This document shows, in pieces, positions 38,091 to 50,332 of a stretch of 64,000 nt of DNA. A program made the position numbers and the translations under genes. The DNA is from Smittia aterrima. Lineage: Eukaryota; Arthropoda; Insecta; Diptera; Chironomidae. Below the pieces are notes generated by a model, which did not search any database, was not told where the DNA came from, and was given only the letters and a program-made list of their open reading frames with translations. Location: positions 13,826,854 to 13,890,853 of the forward strand of contig CP093830.1 of NCBI GenBank assembly GCA_033063855.1. The letters run 5' to 3'. Every line of letters begins with the position of its first letter. Within the stretch, counting starts at the first letter, position 1.

Positions 38091-39840
38091 ATATGTTCCT
38101 TTCTACTTTTAAATTATGCTCCATCGACCATCAACTTCAAATCCCTTTTTACTTTTTCTAAATAATTTTACTTGTATTACACTTCAATTCTTTATTCCGT
38201 AACTTCCGTTGTCTTACAAGTCAAAAATGTGATAAGATATCGATGAAAATAAAACAAAATATCTCAAACAATATGAAAGTTCAATCTGCTTCATAATTTT
38301 TCACTTTTGTTTTCTGTTGTCTCTAAGAATTTTTCTATCACGAAATATATGAATTTGAAAAACAAGAAAATTGCTTTCACTTCCCACTTGATATAGTTGT
38401 CGGAACTTTTCTCCTAAAGTTTCAGAGTTTTTGAAATTTTCCATTAAATTTTCGATCAATATTTTCCCACCCGTCGAGCAAATCATAAATTGCGTCAATC
38501 ATGAAAGAAAAATCCTACCATTTTATAAAATGTCTTCATCAGCGTGTTTTAAAGCCGAAAGAAAATTCTAACTTCAATAAGTCGTAGAGGAATTCTATAG
38601 TTGGAAAGCATCAGTTGACACAAATTATTCCCGTCACGAAAAAGTTTCCAATAAAAGCTCTCGAAAAGTTTCACATCTTTTAGTTTAATTCTCGAAGTGA
38701 CCATAAATTCCATTGATTCCCTCCTTCAATTTGTTTGGATTACAATGAGGTTATCCGATATTAGCAAACTCTTGCAAGCTCATGCCATTTAAGCTTCCAT
38801 ATCGTCATTCTGCATTTGCGAGGTTTTAAAGCTTTACTGAGCGCCTATAAATAGTAAATTTTCAAATTAAGCTTGTGGCTTTCAACTTTAAGTAATTATC
38901 TCCATCTTATATTTTTTGTTTGTTAAAAAAAGTGGAAATTAAATTCACGGGTTGACGCTCTTTTGAAGATTCTTTAACGATAAAAAGCGTAATGAGGGAA
39001 AAGTTTCCGTCGTTTCTCTTCTCGATTCATCAGGTGTTCTCCACGAAAAAGTTTTCAATTTGTGCGGCAACTTCGATAATGAAAATAAATTCACTTGTGG
39101 AACTTCACAGAAATTGCGGAGAGGAAGGTATTTACGTGAAACTGTTAATTTGAATTTTATTGCCTTTTGTCTTCTTTTTTCCTAACATCGCTACTCATTG
39201 AATTTTATAGAAATTTAATTAACATTTTTGTGTAACAGGACGTCTGTCAAGCATAATCAATGCTTTAGAGATGATTGTAAGGTCTAAGTGGTTGCCACCC
39301 ACCTTAATTAGGAGTCGTCGCTTAATTTCGTAAGACTTGTTGAGCAATTTTAGCGAAAGAAAAAACTTACGTGAATCAGCGACTGATCCCCAATTTTCAT
39401 CTTATCTTCAGAGCAATTAGGCAAATTTAAATAAAGACATTTAATCCATGAATAAATCAAGCTCAAGGTTCTTATAAGATTTTGCTGTTTTATGAGCTCA
39501 AAAGTATTTTGACCCTGCCACTCAAAAATATTTATGGACGAGCATGGATCTTTTCTGGAATGAAATATTTTCTTAGATGTTTCCTCATAAGCTGGGAACA
39601 CACAAAACCACTTATCTATCCCAGTTCTTAGTTTAGTTTCGTATTTTTCGAATCACTTAATGAGTACTTGGGGTTTAAACTTTATTATATCGGTGTTGCT
39701 TTGTTGCCCAACGCATTCTGGTCTGTTAAGTTTCGAAGCTTTTCATGACCACAAACTACTTTAGATACAAAGCAGTTTAACTTCCTATCTTGGTACACCC
39801 ACTCAATTTAAAAACTCTGCACGATTTTGATATAAAAACT
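38091..39840. other. Non-coding stretch after the SVWC gene
   Basis: Holds the SVWC 3' end, with an ATAAAA-type polyadenylation candidate near 38249. No other gene was recognised. Confidence 0.55.
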
Positions 39841-40138
39841 TTATTTCTCTACTCGCACACTTTTAAGTTTTGCTTCACTCTTCTCTTTCTCAAGTTTCAT
39901 TTTTTTCACGCTTATGATAGCATAAAGTGCAAATATGAAAGCATATATCACGAGAAGACAATAAATTCCATTAACAAAAGTCAGCGTATTTGATATTGCG
40001 TTAACGACCTTGACAATCTTATCTCGAGTTTCTGTCGATTCAGCGAATGCAAATTTCTCCAGAAGCAGAATGAAAATGAAAAATCTAAAAAATATAATTA
40101 TCAAGTCAAATACTATAAACTCACCTAATCCCTATCAT
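39841..40138 (-). CDS. Small predicted membrane protein with signal peptide, two exons
   Basis: A tiny first exon (40138-40125, coding MIGI plus two bases) joins by a GT-AG intron of 40 bp to 40084-39841, giving 85 residues. The joined frame makes a better signal peptide than the unspliced one: MIGIRFFIFILLLEKFAFA, then ESTETRD. A second hydrophobic segment follows at about residues 43-65 (GIYCLLVIYAFIFALYAII). The tail is strongly basic and charged (KKMKLEKEKSEAK). The predicted topology is a type I single-pass protein with a very short cytoplasmic tail. I do not recognise a family. It stands alone in a long non-coding region. The coherent architecture argues for a real gene, but the intron would be unusually short. 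Confidence 0.55.
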
Positions 40139-42943
40139 TGTTTCTTATTTTTATAATAAGCCCAGCCAGTCACAATGCAGAATGAAAAATGCTTTTAGTT
40201 ACGCAAAGATCTCACGACTTCTTCTCTTTCAGCAGTGTCATCACGAAGAAACCGGTTTTATTTTAAGAAAATCCCCAACAACTTCAAATCTTGTCACAGA
40301 TGTTTCTCCTTATTTAGGGTTCTTAGGAGTGTCGGACTATTGATTTTCGCCATTGAGTGACTTTCAAAATCTTCATCTCTTCTGGATTTTAAGAAACATT
40401 AACATAAAGAATCGCAAGTGGAACATAACAGAGAGCAGTAGTACAAAGATTTTGATAGAACTGCGTCAAAAAAATTTCCATATCTGGTGAATCAGCACAA
40501 AGTTCTTCGCTAGATACTACTAGTGATATGCGCCAAAACACATTAAATTTCTGATAAACTAACACAGCATCGAGATAAAATTATAGGTTCAGCAGTAGAT
40601 GAGCGAAAATGAAGAAGGTTCTTTCATGCTTTCATGGGAAAATATGGAAATAGCCAAATTAAAGTCTTTTTACAACTGTTGAAAACGAAGTCATAAGCTG
40701 ATCCTGTCTGGAGTTTAAATGAATAATAAATAGACACGCTCATGTCTCATGTATTGTGACGGATGGAAAGCCCACACATAACTTTTCGATTGGTATCGGA
40801 GTTAGCGATGATTTGGCGAATAAACAACACATCTGAAAGCATTGAACTCCTAAGCGAAAACTTAACTATGAATGATATGTAGGAGGAAATGGAAATGAAC
40901 GAAAACATTTGACTGCTCGACAATGCGCTGCTACTCATTTGAAGATTTAGGAATGACCAGAGCGATGTTTAAATGAACACAAAAGCCTTTAAGCCAAGCC
41001 AAGACTTATTAGACATGCAAGATTGTAGTTTTATGAAACAATATTTAACCGAGTTGTTAAATCTTCCTGAGCTTAGACGGAATTGACTGACGGATATCCG
41101 CCAAGAATCCTTTTTATCTCACGGAACAATCAACTAGTTTCGCAAAAAGAGCTTCTCTTGTCAGCTAGCATATTTAGAGTTTACACAAAATGTCGTAAGC
41201 TTTTCATCATGATGTGCATTCTTTTTCTCGTCACGATGGAGACGAGCTCATTGCTTGACATAAAATGCTCTTCCAACAATGAAATATTCATGCAAGAAAA
41301 AATTGTTCACTATATCATATAAACGTTTAAAACATATTTCATACAAGTTAGGAGGTGGAAGAACAAGAGAAAAGACATAAAACTTTGAATGTAAATGTTA
41401 TAAAATATTTAGATACATCTTTTCTTCACATCGCCATTCTCTCATAAGCTATTGTGCAAGGCGCTTTCACAAAAGGAAACAATGCAAGACGAAATACAAA
41501 ATCATTTATAACAGATTTCTTTTCCTTCAAGCGATAAGCGCCTTGCGTGCTCTATGTCTGAAAGATAAGCTGATTTATGTCAAACGAAAAACATTGATAA
41601 GCTGTTTTTTTACGGAATAGAGTAAGACAAATATCAACACTCATGACTGAGTGTTAAAGTTGGCATGTATGGTTTAGTTCTTTCTGAATTAAAATGAAAG
41701 CTCTTTTTTGTCTTTGATGCCATTAGCAACATCAATCGAAATGCCAACACAACAATGTGAAGCGTATGAAACCTAAAAATGTTTCATCAATTGATGGTTT
41801 CACAAAATGTGATAGTTTGAAACAGCTAAAGCTTTGTGTTATTTAATCTGTGGAAGCAAAATTTTTGTTGTTTCCATATGAGTTTTTAGCTTTGAAATTG
41901 GATAAAAAGCATCTCACATTTCAGATTGAAATTTTCAAGTACCAAAAATTTCTCTTTTTAACTAAATTGCTGAATTGAATCAGAACAACGGATTAAAGAA
42001 AAGTTCTAAAGCTCATCAGTAAAGAAGCAAAAGAAATCCCATTACACGATCAATAATCCTCGATTGTTGTTGCAGTCGTAAGAAAACAGATGTTGTCTGA
42101 AACAACAACAAGCAAAGCCGATAAGGAAGCTTAGCATCAGCACAACTCAATGATTCACAATGAAAGTTTCATTCATTCAGTCATTCACTTACAACAAGTG
42201 AAAAATCTATAGAATATGATGACAAGCATCCAAAACATTATTTGCTCTCTCCATGAAAAATGAAGCAAACATCGGATTATTAATGTTTCACTGCATCGAC
42301 TGTATTTGCTTATGTTGTATAAAATAATTTAGTAGCAGCATCAATGTTTTATTTTATCTAATTGAAAAGGGAAATTACTGTTTTGTCCTCATCTCTCAAC
42401 AGAATGTGATGAAAAGATTTATGAATCATTTTACGAGACCATTTCGAGTTCGCAAAGATCAAACGGAAATACATCCTTAGTAATACCTTGAAATGGTTCT
42501 GTTCGCTTCCGGTTAACTCAACTAAATCATGAAGTAGCGTGAAAGAAGCAGATGTTTCTTACAATCCGTTGGCATTTATGGGCAAACAACAGCGTGAGGA
42601 GCTATTTGAACATCCCCACGCATATCTTATATGGAACATAAAAGGAGCTTACATTGACTTTCTCAACGTGTTGGTGCAGCAAAAGAGAGAAATGATATTC
42701 TCATAAGCTTGAAAGAAGCCTGAACGACAATCAATTTCAAGGATTATTTTCACGATTGAGCTACCGGAAATAAAATAGGATTAAATCAAAATAGCTTTAG
42801 CTTCTCTTAAAGATGACGCAACATCGACAAGTTATATGAGAATAGCCTGAATACATTGAATCGTTTATAGATTAATCGGAAAGACTTCGGAAGGAAATTG
42901 AATGACAATATTCTCATTCAGAATTTGACTTACCGCAGCGATT
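40139..42943. other. Non-coding stretch
   Basis: No supported gene. A short perfect 8-bp stem (41636-41655) is not beyond chance. The frame 41083-41322 (+) starts at TTG and has no features. Confidence 0.5.
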
Positions 42944-43199
42944 TTATCTTGGTTTGACATAGCTAGCAGAGCGGAAGGTTTGACATTTGATTGTTCTCGA
43001 GCTTGAATGAACAGCTTTGATTATTTTCAAGTCTTCTGTAGTTAAAAAAACCTGAGTCTTTCCATATGCACAGTTCAATCCATTCTTCATGAAAACAAAG
43101 GTTCCATTGTTGATCTGAAATAATTAAAAATAACAGGAAAGATCTGAAGCTTACAGACTTATTTGCATTCACCTGAAGCTTCTCCGTGATATTTCCCAT
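42944..43199 (-). CDS. Tentative two-exon small ORF, 65 residues
   Basis: An ATG at 43199 opens a 9-codon exon (43199-43173) that splices with a good donor (CAG|GTGAAT) and acceptor (TTATTTCAG) to 43114-42944. The second exon reads 56 codons to a TAA. The product has three cysteines and no recognised domain. Upstream in-frame codons read as a hydrophobic run (VLICLSGVFLF) that could belong to an earlier exon. Low confidence; splice signals alone arise by chance. Confidence 0.2.
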
Positions 43200-44402
43200 A
43201 AGACAATGGAAGAGAAAGACACCTGACAAGCAAATGAGAACCGAGTGCTCAACTCAATTTATTTGATGTCATTTATAAATGAACCTCGGCGAACTTTTTT
43301 TATTTCCACGAGCTTTATTATCCCTGTCAACATTGTAAAAGCTAATTTGATTCTGGTGAAGTTTTTTTTTGCTTGAACCTTGAGCTTTTTTCGTACTCGC
43401 TGCTTTGAAAAATACTTGCCAGCTTAATTGAAACCATGGTAAGTTTAGAGAGGTAAGCAGCTGTTGTCCCTATTTCGCTTTCTATCAACCGTCATTAGAA
43501 AAAATGTCAACCACTTTTCTACGTCAAAGATTTACCGATTTATCGGTTGAAGGACTTTAAGCCCTTTTGACATTTTATTTATAAAATATTTTTGGTGGCG
43601 GTAAAATTTTGATCTCCTGGAACTTGCGGTTACCTCAATTCAGTTAAGAAGAAATATTGTTATCCATGTTAGTTAGTGAATACCTTTCAACTGATGACAA
43701 AGTTTTGTAAAGTTTATGGTAAAAGATTTTTATTAAACACTATTTAATAAATAGTCGTTAAATGTAGCTTGAAAATTCGAAATATTATCGCACTCACGAG
43801 CATCGCGACCATTAATATAATTAATGACGACCCAGTTCTCTCGAAATTAAATTTCAATGGATCGGGTAATATTGGTCATTCATTATTAACAATTAGTGAT
43901 GCTGCGACGTGATAAAACTTGTAAGTGCATCAAGCCATTTAATGGAGCATTGTTCCATAATTGTATTATTATTTAGTGGATTGTTAATTAAAGTTTTTGT
44001 AGCAGAGATTTGTCACAGCATTCAACTCAAAAACCCTTCACACCTTGAATCACGATATTCAAATTATCGTAAAATCATCTCCAGATTAGCTTCAACGCTT
44101 TTGAGAAAAGACCCGAGATCAATTTCCATTGCAGTTAAAATTTACATTAATCTTGTCGCTTCTAGTTAGGGTTCGATTTGCATAAAAACTTTTTCTTGTT
44201 TTATCAGCTGGAAATGCAAATTCAAAACGATGAATCAGCTTGAGCTATTGACAAATCGTTAAGTTTCAGGATAAATTTGGTTGATATGAATGTTTTGTAA
44301 AATATTGCGCAATATTTTTGTTCTCTCAAGCGTACAACATTTTTATACAAACTTTTTTATATTTTAAATTACGGTTGTAAATTTTGAGTGTTAAGCGCAA
44401 AT

Positions 44403-45175
44403 AATCGATTCTCTTGAGGCATCAATTTGTCTGAGCTTAAAATGGTTGTTGATCAAATTACGGATGCCGCTCGTTACGCATAAAAATTTATTTTGACGGC
44501 TAAGAACTCGACTGGGAGTTCAGTAACAAAAGAGACAGACTCGTCTCGAAATTTATTTCAAACTCTTCGAGCATTTTCTCGTTGATTGGATGATCAAATT
44601 CGTTCTCGAAATGAAAACTTGTTCTCTCAAAGGATCGTTGATTTAGAAGAAGTGGAAAAGCTCTTAGGCAAACAGTCTACGTTAAAAGTGATGCGATGAC
44701 AGAATTTATTTCTCGCGATTTACTTAATGATTTTCTCAAAATTCATTTGAGTTGGCAGTTTCCTAAAATGAAATTTCGTAATTAATTGGAATGCGCAGCC
44801 AAAAATGTCGTTGAGTGAAAGGGGAAGCAATAAACACGAGCGAATGACAAGCGATAAAAATAAGCTTCAATTTATCCGCAGTGGCGTTTTGTCCAGCCTA
44901 CATATTATTAGACCATTAAAGCACAAGGAAGTATCTTGAAGAAAGAAAAAGAAAAGCATTTGCAATTCAGATTGACATCGACTGAGCTTTCCTAATAAAT
45001 TTCCACCTTATCTTCTTCACCAACAAAATCGAGCTTACTTGCTCATGAAATATTTATCGAGTCGCTGAAAAATAATCTGAAGCTCGACTGCTAATGAACA
45101 TTGCTTGGCTGCGTGCCTTGCTACATATTCTGTTGCTGCGTGCCTGGCTTGTCTTAAGAGGAAAATATTCCGGAA
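44403..45175 (+). repeat. Duplicated non-coding block, copy A (inverted relative to copy B)
   Basis: This block reappears in reverse complement at 58431-59168. The first ~60 bp (AATCGATTCTCTTGAGGCATCAA onward) differ at a single base, 45035-45085 is identical over 51 bp to 58508-58558, and several further blocks of 20-45 bp match with one or two changes. Between blocks the copies diverge and differ by indels. I see no terminal inverted repeats, target duplication or long ORF. It is not a recognised transposon. Confidence 0.85.
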
Positions 45176-46538
45176 GCGTGAATAAAATATTAGGAAGTAA
45201 TCATTAAATCTAGTTTATATGGAAATTCCATTTAGTAAATGGCATCAATTCTTCATCCGCAGTTATTGCTGAAAACTGCAAACGATCAACAAAGCAACTA
45301 AAAGCTTTTTATCAAGAGTCGAAGAAAACTTTTTGAAACTTTACGTTCTTTAAATAAAATATTCCAGAAAACTTTTTCAATCCGTTTTGTTTATGCTTTT
45401 TGAAGCGGCGATGAGTCATTAAATATTGAAATAAATGTTTGAAAGGCATTGAGAGCGCTTTGAAAGTTTGATATTTCGAAACTCAAAATGATTTTTCAAG
45501 TGATAAAGCTGAATGCTATCATGAAATTAAATTCAGTTTTATTCAGATTAAAGTAGCCAGACTAGATAGCTGGTTGTTTTCACCTGCTGAGGTTTCTCTG
45601 AACGTTGAGTTTTCACTATAAACAGCTGAAAGCAAAATACGAAAGTAAGACGATTTAATTTTTGAAATGGAGTTTACCATTATTTTGACGAAGTGCATTT
45701 ACATGCGAAGCGAGTTGCCCCGACAACATAGCGAACGAAACAAGTAGATCGTGACCAGAAGCGCAAAAGTTTTAATGGGAATAGGGATCTTCAATCTTGA
45801 TGTATTTGTAACGAGTTCATGAAAAGTAGTTGAACGTTAAAATTCTCGCTAATTTTATTTTGCAATTAAAAAAGTTTACAAAAACCAATATTTACAGTTA
45901 TCTGAAATGATTTAACGGCAAAGCATGTTCCATTGCCATTCATCACCATGACAACAAACGATTTTTTTCCTATTAAAGATTTCGATGAACATGTGCCGCC
46001 TACGATAATAAATTCTTTAATCTTTGGCGTATGATGTTTTTGAGTTTCATGACAAATGGGAGACAATATGTATTTTATTATTTATAAGTTATAAATTATA
46101 AGTCTTGAGACTCGGGCTTTTTATTCGAAATACCATCAACACATACTCGTAGATAATTTGATTTGAACATCGGCTGTACGCTTGTACGAAAACAAACGCG
46201 TAAACAACAATTCATAAAATTTTACGTTCGAAAATTTGAAATTTTCATCTTAAATTCTTTTCAATTTTGTAACATCAACATCATTTCTTATTTAACTGCT
46301 TTCTTGAATCCCTTCCGATAACTTCGTAGTATAATGTCTTTCATGAAAGCACAGTCAGCTTTTTCTCACGGAACAATGAGTTTAAAGATCTGAGTTCTCG
46401 TGTCATTCAAAACATAAAACTATTTCTGTCCCTTGAACTATCATTTCGAGAATCTTTAAGTCTACAACATTCAGTTTCGGTTCCTCAATTCCCATTTTTT
46501 GCTTCAATTCAATTTCCGTTTTCCATTTATGTGTGAAA

Positions 46539-46632
46539 TTTTCTCTTTTCTCATCTTTTTTTAAGATGTTCGAGGTCTGAAACTTTGTTTAGTTTAAGAC
46601 CTCGAACATCTTTTCTTGGAGAAAATAGAAAA
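46539..46632. ncRNA. Long imperfect hairpin, pre-miRNA-like candidate
   Basis: Arms AAGATGTTCGAGGTCT (46563-46578) and AGACCTCGAACATCTT (46597-46612) are perfectly complementary over 16 bp. The stem continues inward by one mismatch and 4 bp (AAAC/GTTT) around an 8-nt loop. Outward, after an internal loop of 10 and 6 nt, TTTTCTCTTTTCTC (46539-46552) pairs with GAGAAAATAGAAAA (46619-46632) with one mismatch. The whole fold is about 94 nt, the size of an insect miRNA precursor. I do not recognise a known miRNA. A fold-back repeat remnant is the alternative; the strand is undetermined. Confidence 0.45.
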
Positions 46633-48251
46633 CTTAATTAGCAAACATCAAGAACAGATAAACACATTTGAATGAATCTAACTTAAACTCGTGCCATGTC
46701 GTTGAAAGCTCTCACATGAAATTGAAACCCAAATTGAATCCTTTGGGTATGCAATTAATCTTAATTTTTCTCGTTGACACATGGAAAGTTTGAGTTGGAA
46801 ACTCGGCCGATCATAAATTACATTACAAGAACGTGATGAACTGCTTCCTTGACTCGAAAGCTGAAGTCGAAAGCTGACTTTTTTATTTGAAAGTTTTACT
46901 CTTGACCTTCAGTTCATCCATGAAAAAGTAACGCAACATTAAATGTCGATTCGATTCGATAAACTCTTCTATGAAGATTTGTGACCGAACTGAAGACCTG
47001 CCATCGATTCTTCTTGGACCTTTAATTTATCTTCCATGTTTTCATTCTGCTCGAATTCGTTTTGTGTTCTTATGATCTTTCTCGTAATAAATGATGTTAA
47101 AACTTTTTTAATTTAAGGGAACTTCCAGAAGCTTATTAAAATAAAATCAATTTTTTGCGTCATTGAAGGACTTTGTCTCAATGGAATATTTCATTGCTAA
47201 ATGATGACGAGACATTTCTCCTTAAATTTAAGAGGCGTAGGCGTCTCGTTTTACTTAGCGGCTGTCGCCACATTGAAAATAATTCGATTAATGTTGAGTT
47301 TATGAGGAAGTAAATTAAAAGACGCTTTCAAAGGGTTGAAAAGCTTTTTAGGCATGACTGAATCAAGAATCTCATGTATTTAATCGATTTAATCTTTTCT
47401 GAATAATCTCCTAACCAATTCCGACTGAAAAGTGGGAGGTTGTTTCGATTCGAGTTGCGTGAGTAAAGATTCCCTCGAGCAATCAATAAAATTGCTGGTA
47501 AGCAAACAAAAAATCAATTTAATGTGATTTATCTCCTTCACGATCTGAAATTCTTTGAGAACTCTCAAGATATTAGATTTAATTTCATTCACTTTACTTG
47601 CTCAAGAGACCGCTTAAAGTATATTTTTCCAGTCGCGATTGATTGTTCACGCGTAAAAAGGAAATTCTTTTTTTGTTTCAAGACAGAAAACAATTTTTCA
47701 TGTTAAAGTCTCTGAAGTTCGTCCAGCTCAAAAAATATGTCAGAAAGTAGAAAATTATTAAATTATGCGCTCATGTTTTTGTAATATTAAAGCATTTTAA
47801 GTGATTTATTCAATTTAGCAGATGAAGTTTATCCAGAAAAATAAATCAATTTCCGATTTTTATTGGACATTTCCTTTAAGTTTCTTTAGGGAACGACTCG
47901 TAAATTGCGTAGATATTATTTTATTACACGACCTGCTTGAACTGTTCCATAAGATTTTAGTAGTCCCAACAGTTCAAATTTAGGAATATCTCCCAAACAA
48001 AAGTGATTTCGCTTTCTTTTGCAAAAAAGCTGATTAATGACTGTAATATTTATCTTCTCTCTTTCAATTAAGATTTTCAAGAGCTGTTTCATAACAAGGG
48101 ACGTTATGGATCAAAATATTCACATTTTACTTTTCATTGAAGAAATGTAAAGTAGTTTGACATTTAATTAAACATTGTTCCCATTTCAAAGTATGTAAAC
48201 TCTAATACATTCATCACAGAATTGAAAGTAGAATTAAAGAGGGAAGGGCTT

Positions 48252-50332
48252 TTATAGGTCTGTATGAAGAACTGATGGTCTTGTTGCTGAGTTTATAATG
48301 CAAATTGAATTATCATTTTGTTTGTCTTCCATCTCTTGCGCTTCCTCGTCGCTGGTTTCATCGTCCACGTGATTTCCATTACTAACGATGTTCAAATGAA
48401 CGGCATTGGTCTCGTTATGATGACCACTAACGTAACCATTTTCTTGACCGATAATAGTTGCATCAAGCATCGACTCGACTGTGTTTCCGAACTTTGTAGA
48501 TTGCGTAAACTTTGATGTCATGTTCGTGTTGCTGGCGAGATTGTTAGTTGGTTTGGTGAGGCACTCCGAGTTACGACTTCGGCCGAATCGGGGGAAAAAA
48601 CTGTTTTCCACTTGCAATTGTGCATTAATCTCTTTGGTCTTTGCACACGTGAACGCTTTCATAAATGACTTTTTGAAATTATCGCTAAGGAAAGTGAAGA
48701 GAGAGAAAGGAAAAGAAAATGATGGAATGTTGAAAGCTGAACGCAACATGCTCACCTTAAAAACGCGTAAAGTATGGGGTTCATGGCGGAATTCGAATAC
48801 CCGAGGCACATAACGAGAACAAAAATTGTAATTTCCAACTTTGATTGGCAAACATCAGGAGATGAGTTTATCAAAGCCATTTGACCGACCTGTAATGAAA
48901 GCAAATAAAAAAAAAATGAAAAATGATTATTCCCGCGAGGTTTTTATTTATTTTAATGAACATTTTCCGGAAACCTTCAAGCAATGTTGACCGTTAATTA
49001 TTAAAATATCCTCAACCCGCATATTTCTGAATTTCTTGTAAAGTTCCAGAAGTAAAACTTTACGAAAAGTTTTCCACTAAAGAAAAGTGTTTTGTTTTCA
49101 AACTTACCCAGTAAGGAGTCCAGCAGAGAACGTACACTGCAATGACAGTTAAAACGAGTTTTGTAACCTTCCGGTGAGATCTTTTCTTTCCTTTTGATTT
49201 TGTCTTCGGGCCAACTGTTCGGAGTTTCCTCAAGACCAGATAATAAAATATCAGAATCAAGCATAAGGGAATTGCGAAGCCCATCGCGAAATTATACTGA
49301 ATAAATGTTGTACCATCAGCTTGAATGAAACTTCCTTCATCAGCCGTTGTATTTCCAGTGCCAGCATCTTCACCCGAAGGCCAAACAATTGTGCAAGTCT
49401 TCTTCCCGTTGTCGTAAGTAATGGTAGAAGAATAAAGAATCAACGGCCACATAAGAATCACGGAAATGCACCAAGCGATGCACGATACAATTTTAGAAAC
49501 TAATGGCGTACGGAAACGTGGGGAACTGATTGGATGACAAACAGCAATGAATCTGCAAAAATCACAAGATGATGATTGAGCTTTATGAGAAGGAGGATGA
49601 GAAATGAGAACCTGTCAGCAGACATGATGACGAGGAAAATTGACGACGTAAACTGCGTAATCGATGTGCTGATCATATAAAGCTTACAAAATATATCTCC
49701 GAACATCCACTCGCCTATACGCATCGTATAAATCAGAATCGGTAAATTGACTAGGAATATCTCGTCCGCAAATGCCAAGTTAAGAATGTAGAGATTTGTC
49801 ACCGTCTTCATCTTACTGAACCTCAGGACAACACTAGACATGGAATAGTCGGGAGGGGAAGAATTTATGATGAGAATATGTTTAAACTAATGGAGATTTA
49901 AGTGCGCAGATTTATTACAATCCATTGGCTCTAGAGAAAGAGAAGATTGCGTCACACGATGTGATTTTATGGGGTAACATCGATTCATCTCATCACACGA
50001 AGTTTCATCCATCAACGATAAAATTGACGCAGCCATCGCATGTTAACCACTCGTAATGTAATTGAAACTGCGTATACTCGGGAAGCTTAATTAAAAAAAT
50101 GTCATGATACTCACTATATAACCAAACTGTTACCAAAAAGACCTACAACACAAACGACTGTATAAAGAATCAATGATATGAAGTTCGGTCCACCAGATGA
50201 CTGACAGCTTGCCGGAAACGAATTGTTATTCAAGTAGTCGAGATTTCGAATTAACGATCCATTGCGAAAAGTCCAGTCGAGAAGTGCGTTATGCAACATC
50301 GGATCCATTGGTATATCAGCTAATGAATCCAT
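48252..50332 (-). CDS. AstC-R: Allatostatin-C / somatostatin-type receptor, class A GPCR
   Basis: Neuropeptide receptor of the plasma membrane, orthologous to insect allatostatin-C receptors and vertebrate somatostatin receptors, normally Gi/o-coupled. Exons: 50332-50115, 49833-49612, 49552-49108, 48889-48756, 48684-48252; in phase, giving 483 residues. Seven hydrophobic segments can be followed. Family markers seen: TM1 GNSLVIYVVLR, TM2 NLYILNLAFADE, the TM3 run STSITQFTSSIFLVIMSADR, intracellular loop HPISSPRFRTPLVSK, TM6 CWTPYW (CWxP) and TM7 NPILYAF (NPxxY). A disulfide pair is expected between FCKLY (TM3) and TCTIV (loop 2). N-glycosylation sites lie before TM1 (NGS, NNS). The C-tail is long with an acidic stretch (DDETSDEEAQEMED). 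The DRY motif reads DRF. Exon 1 contains the first ATG of the open frame; further 5'UTR exons are likely upstream. Confidence 0.9.

Larger units (their letters stand above)
43300..48251. other. Non-coding stretch downstream of the AstC receptor
   Basis: Contains the left copy of the inverted duplication (44403-45175) and the long hairpin at 46539-46632, both listed separately. No convincing protein gene was seen; frames at 43909-44169 (+) and 45866-46066 (-) have no recognised domain. Confidence 0.5.

Noticed and set aside
41636..41655. Hairpin AACACTCA/TGAGTGTT
   Set aside because: Eight base pairs only, no extended stem; chance level.
44403..45175. Calling the inverted duplication a MITE or other named transposon
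   Set aside because: The ends are not inverted repeats of each other, no target duplication is visible, and only two copies are seen here.
48318..48813. Two plus-strand frames over the AstC receptor tail
   Set aside because: They overlap the receptor's last exons antisense and have no features of their own.
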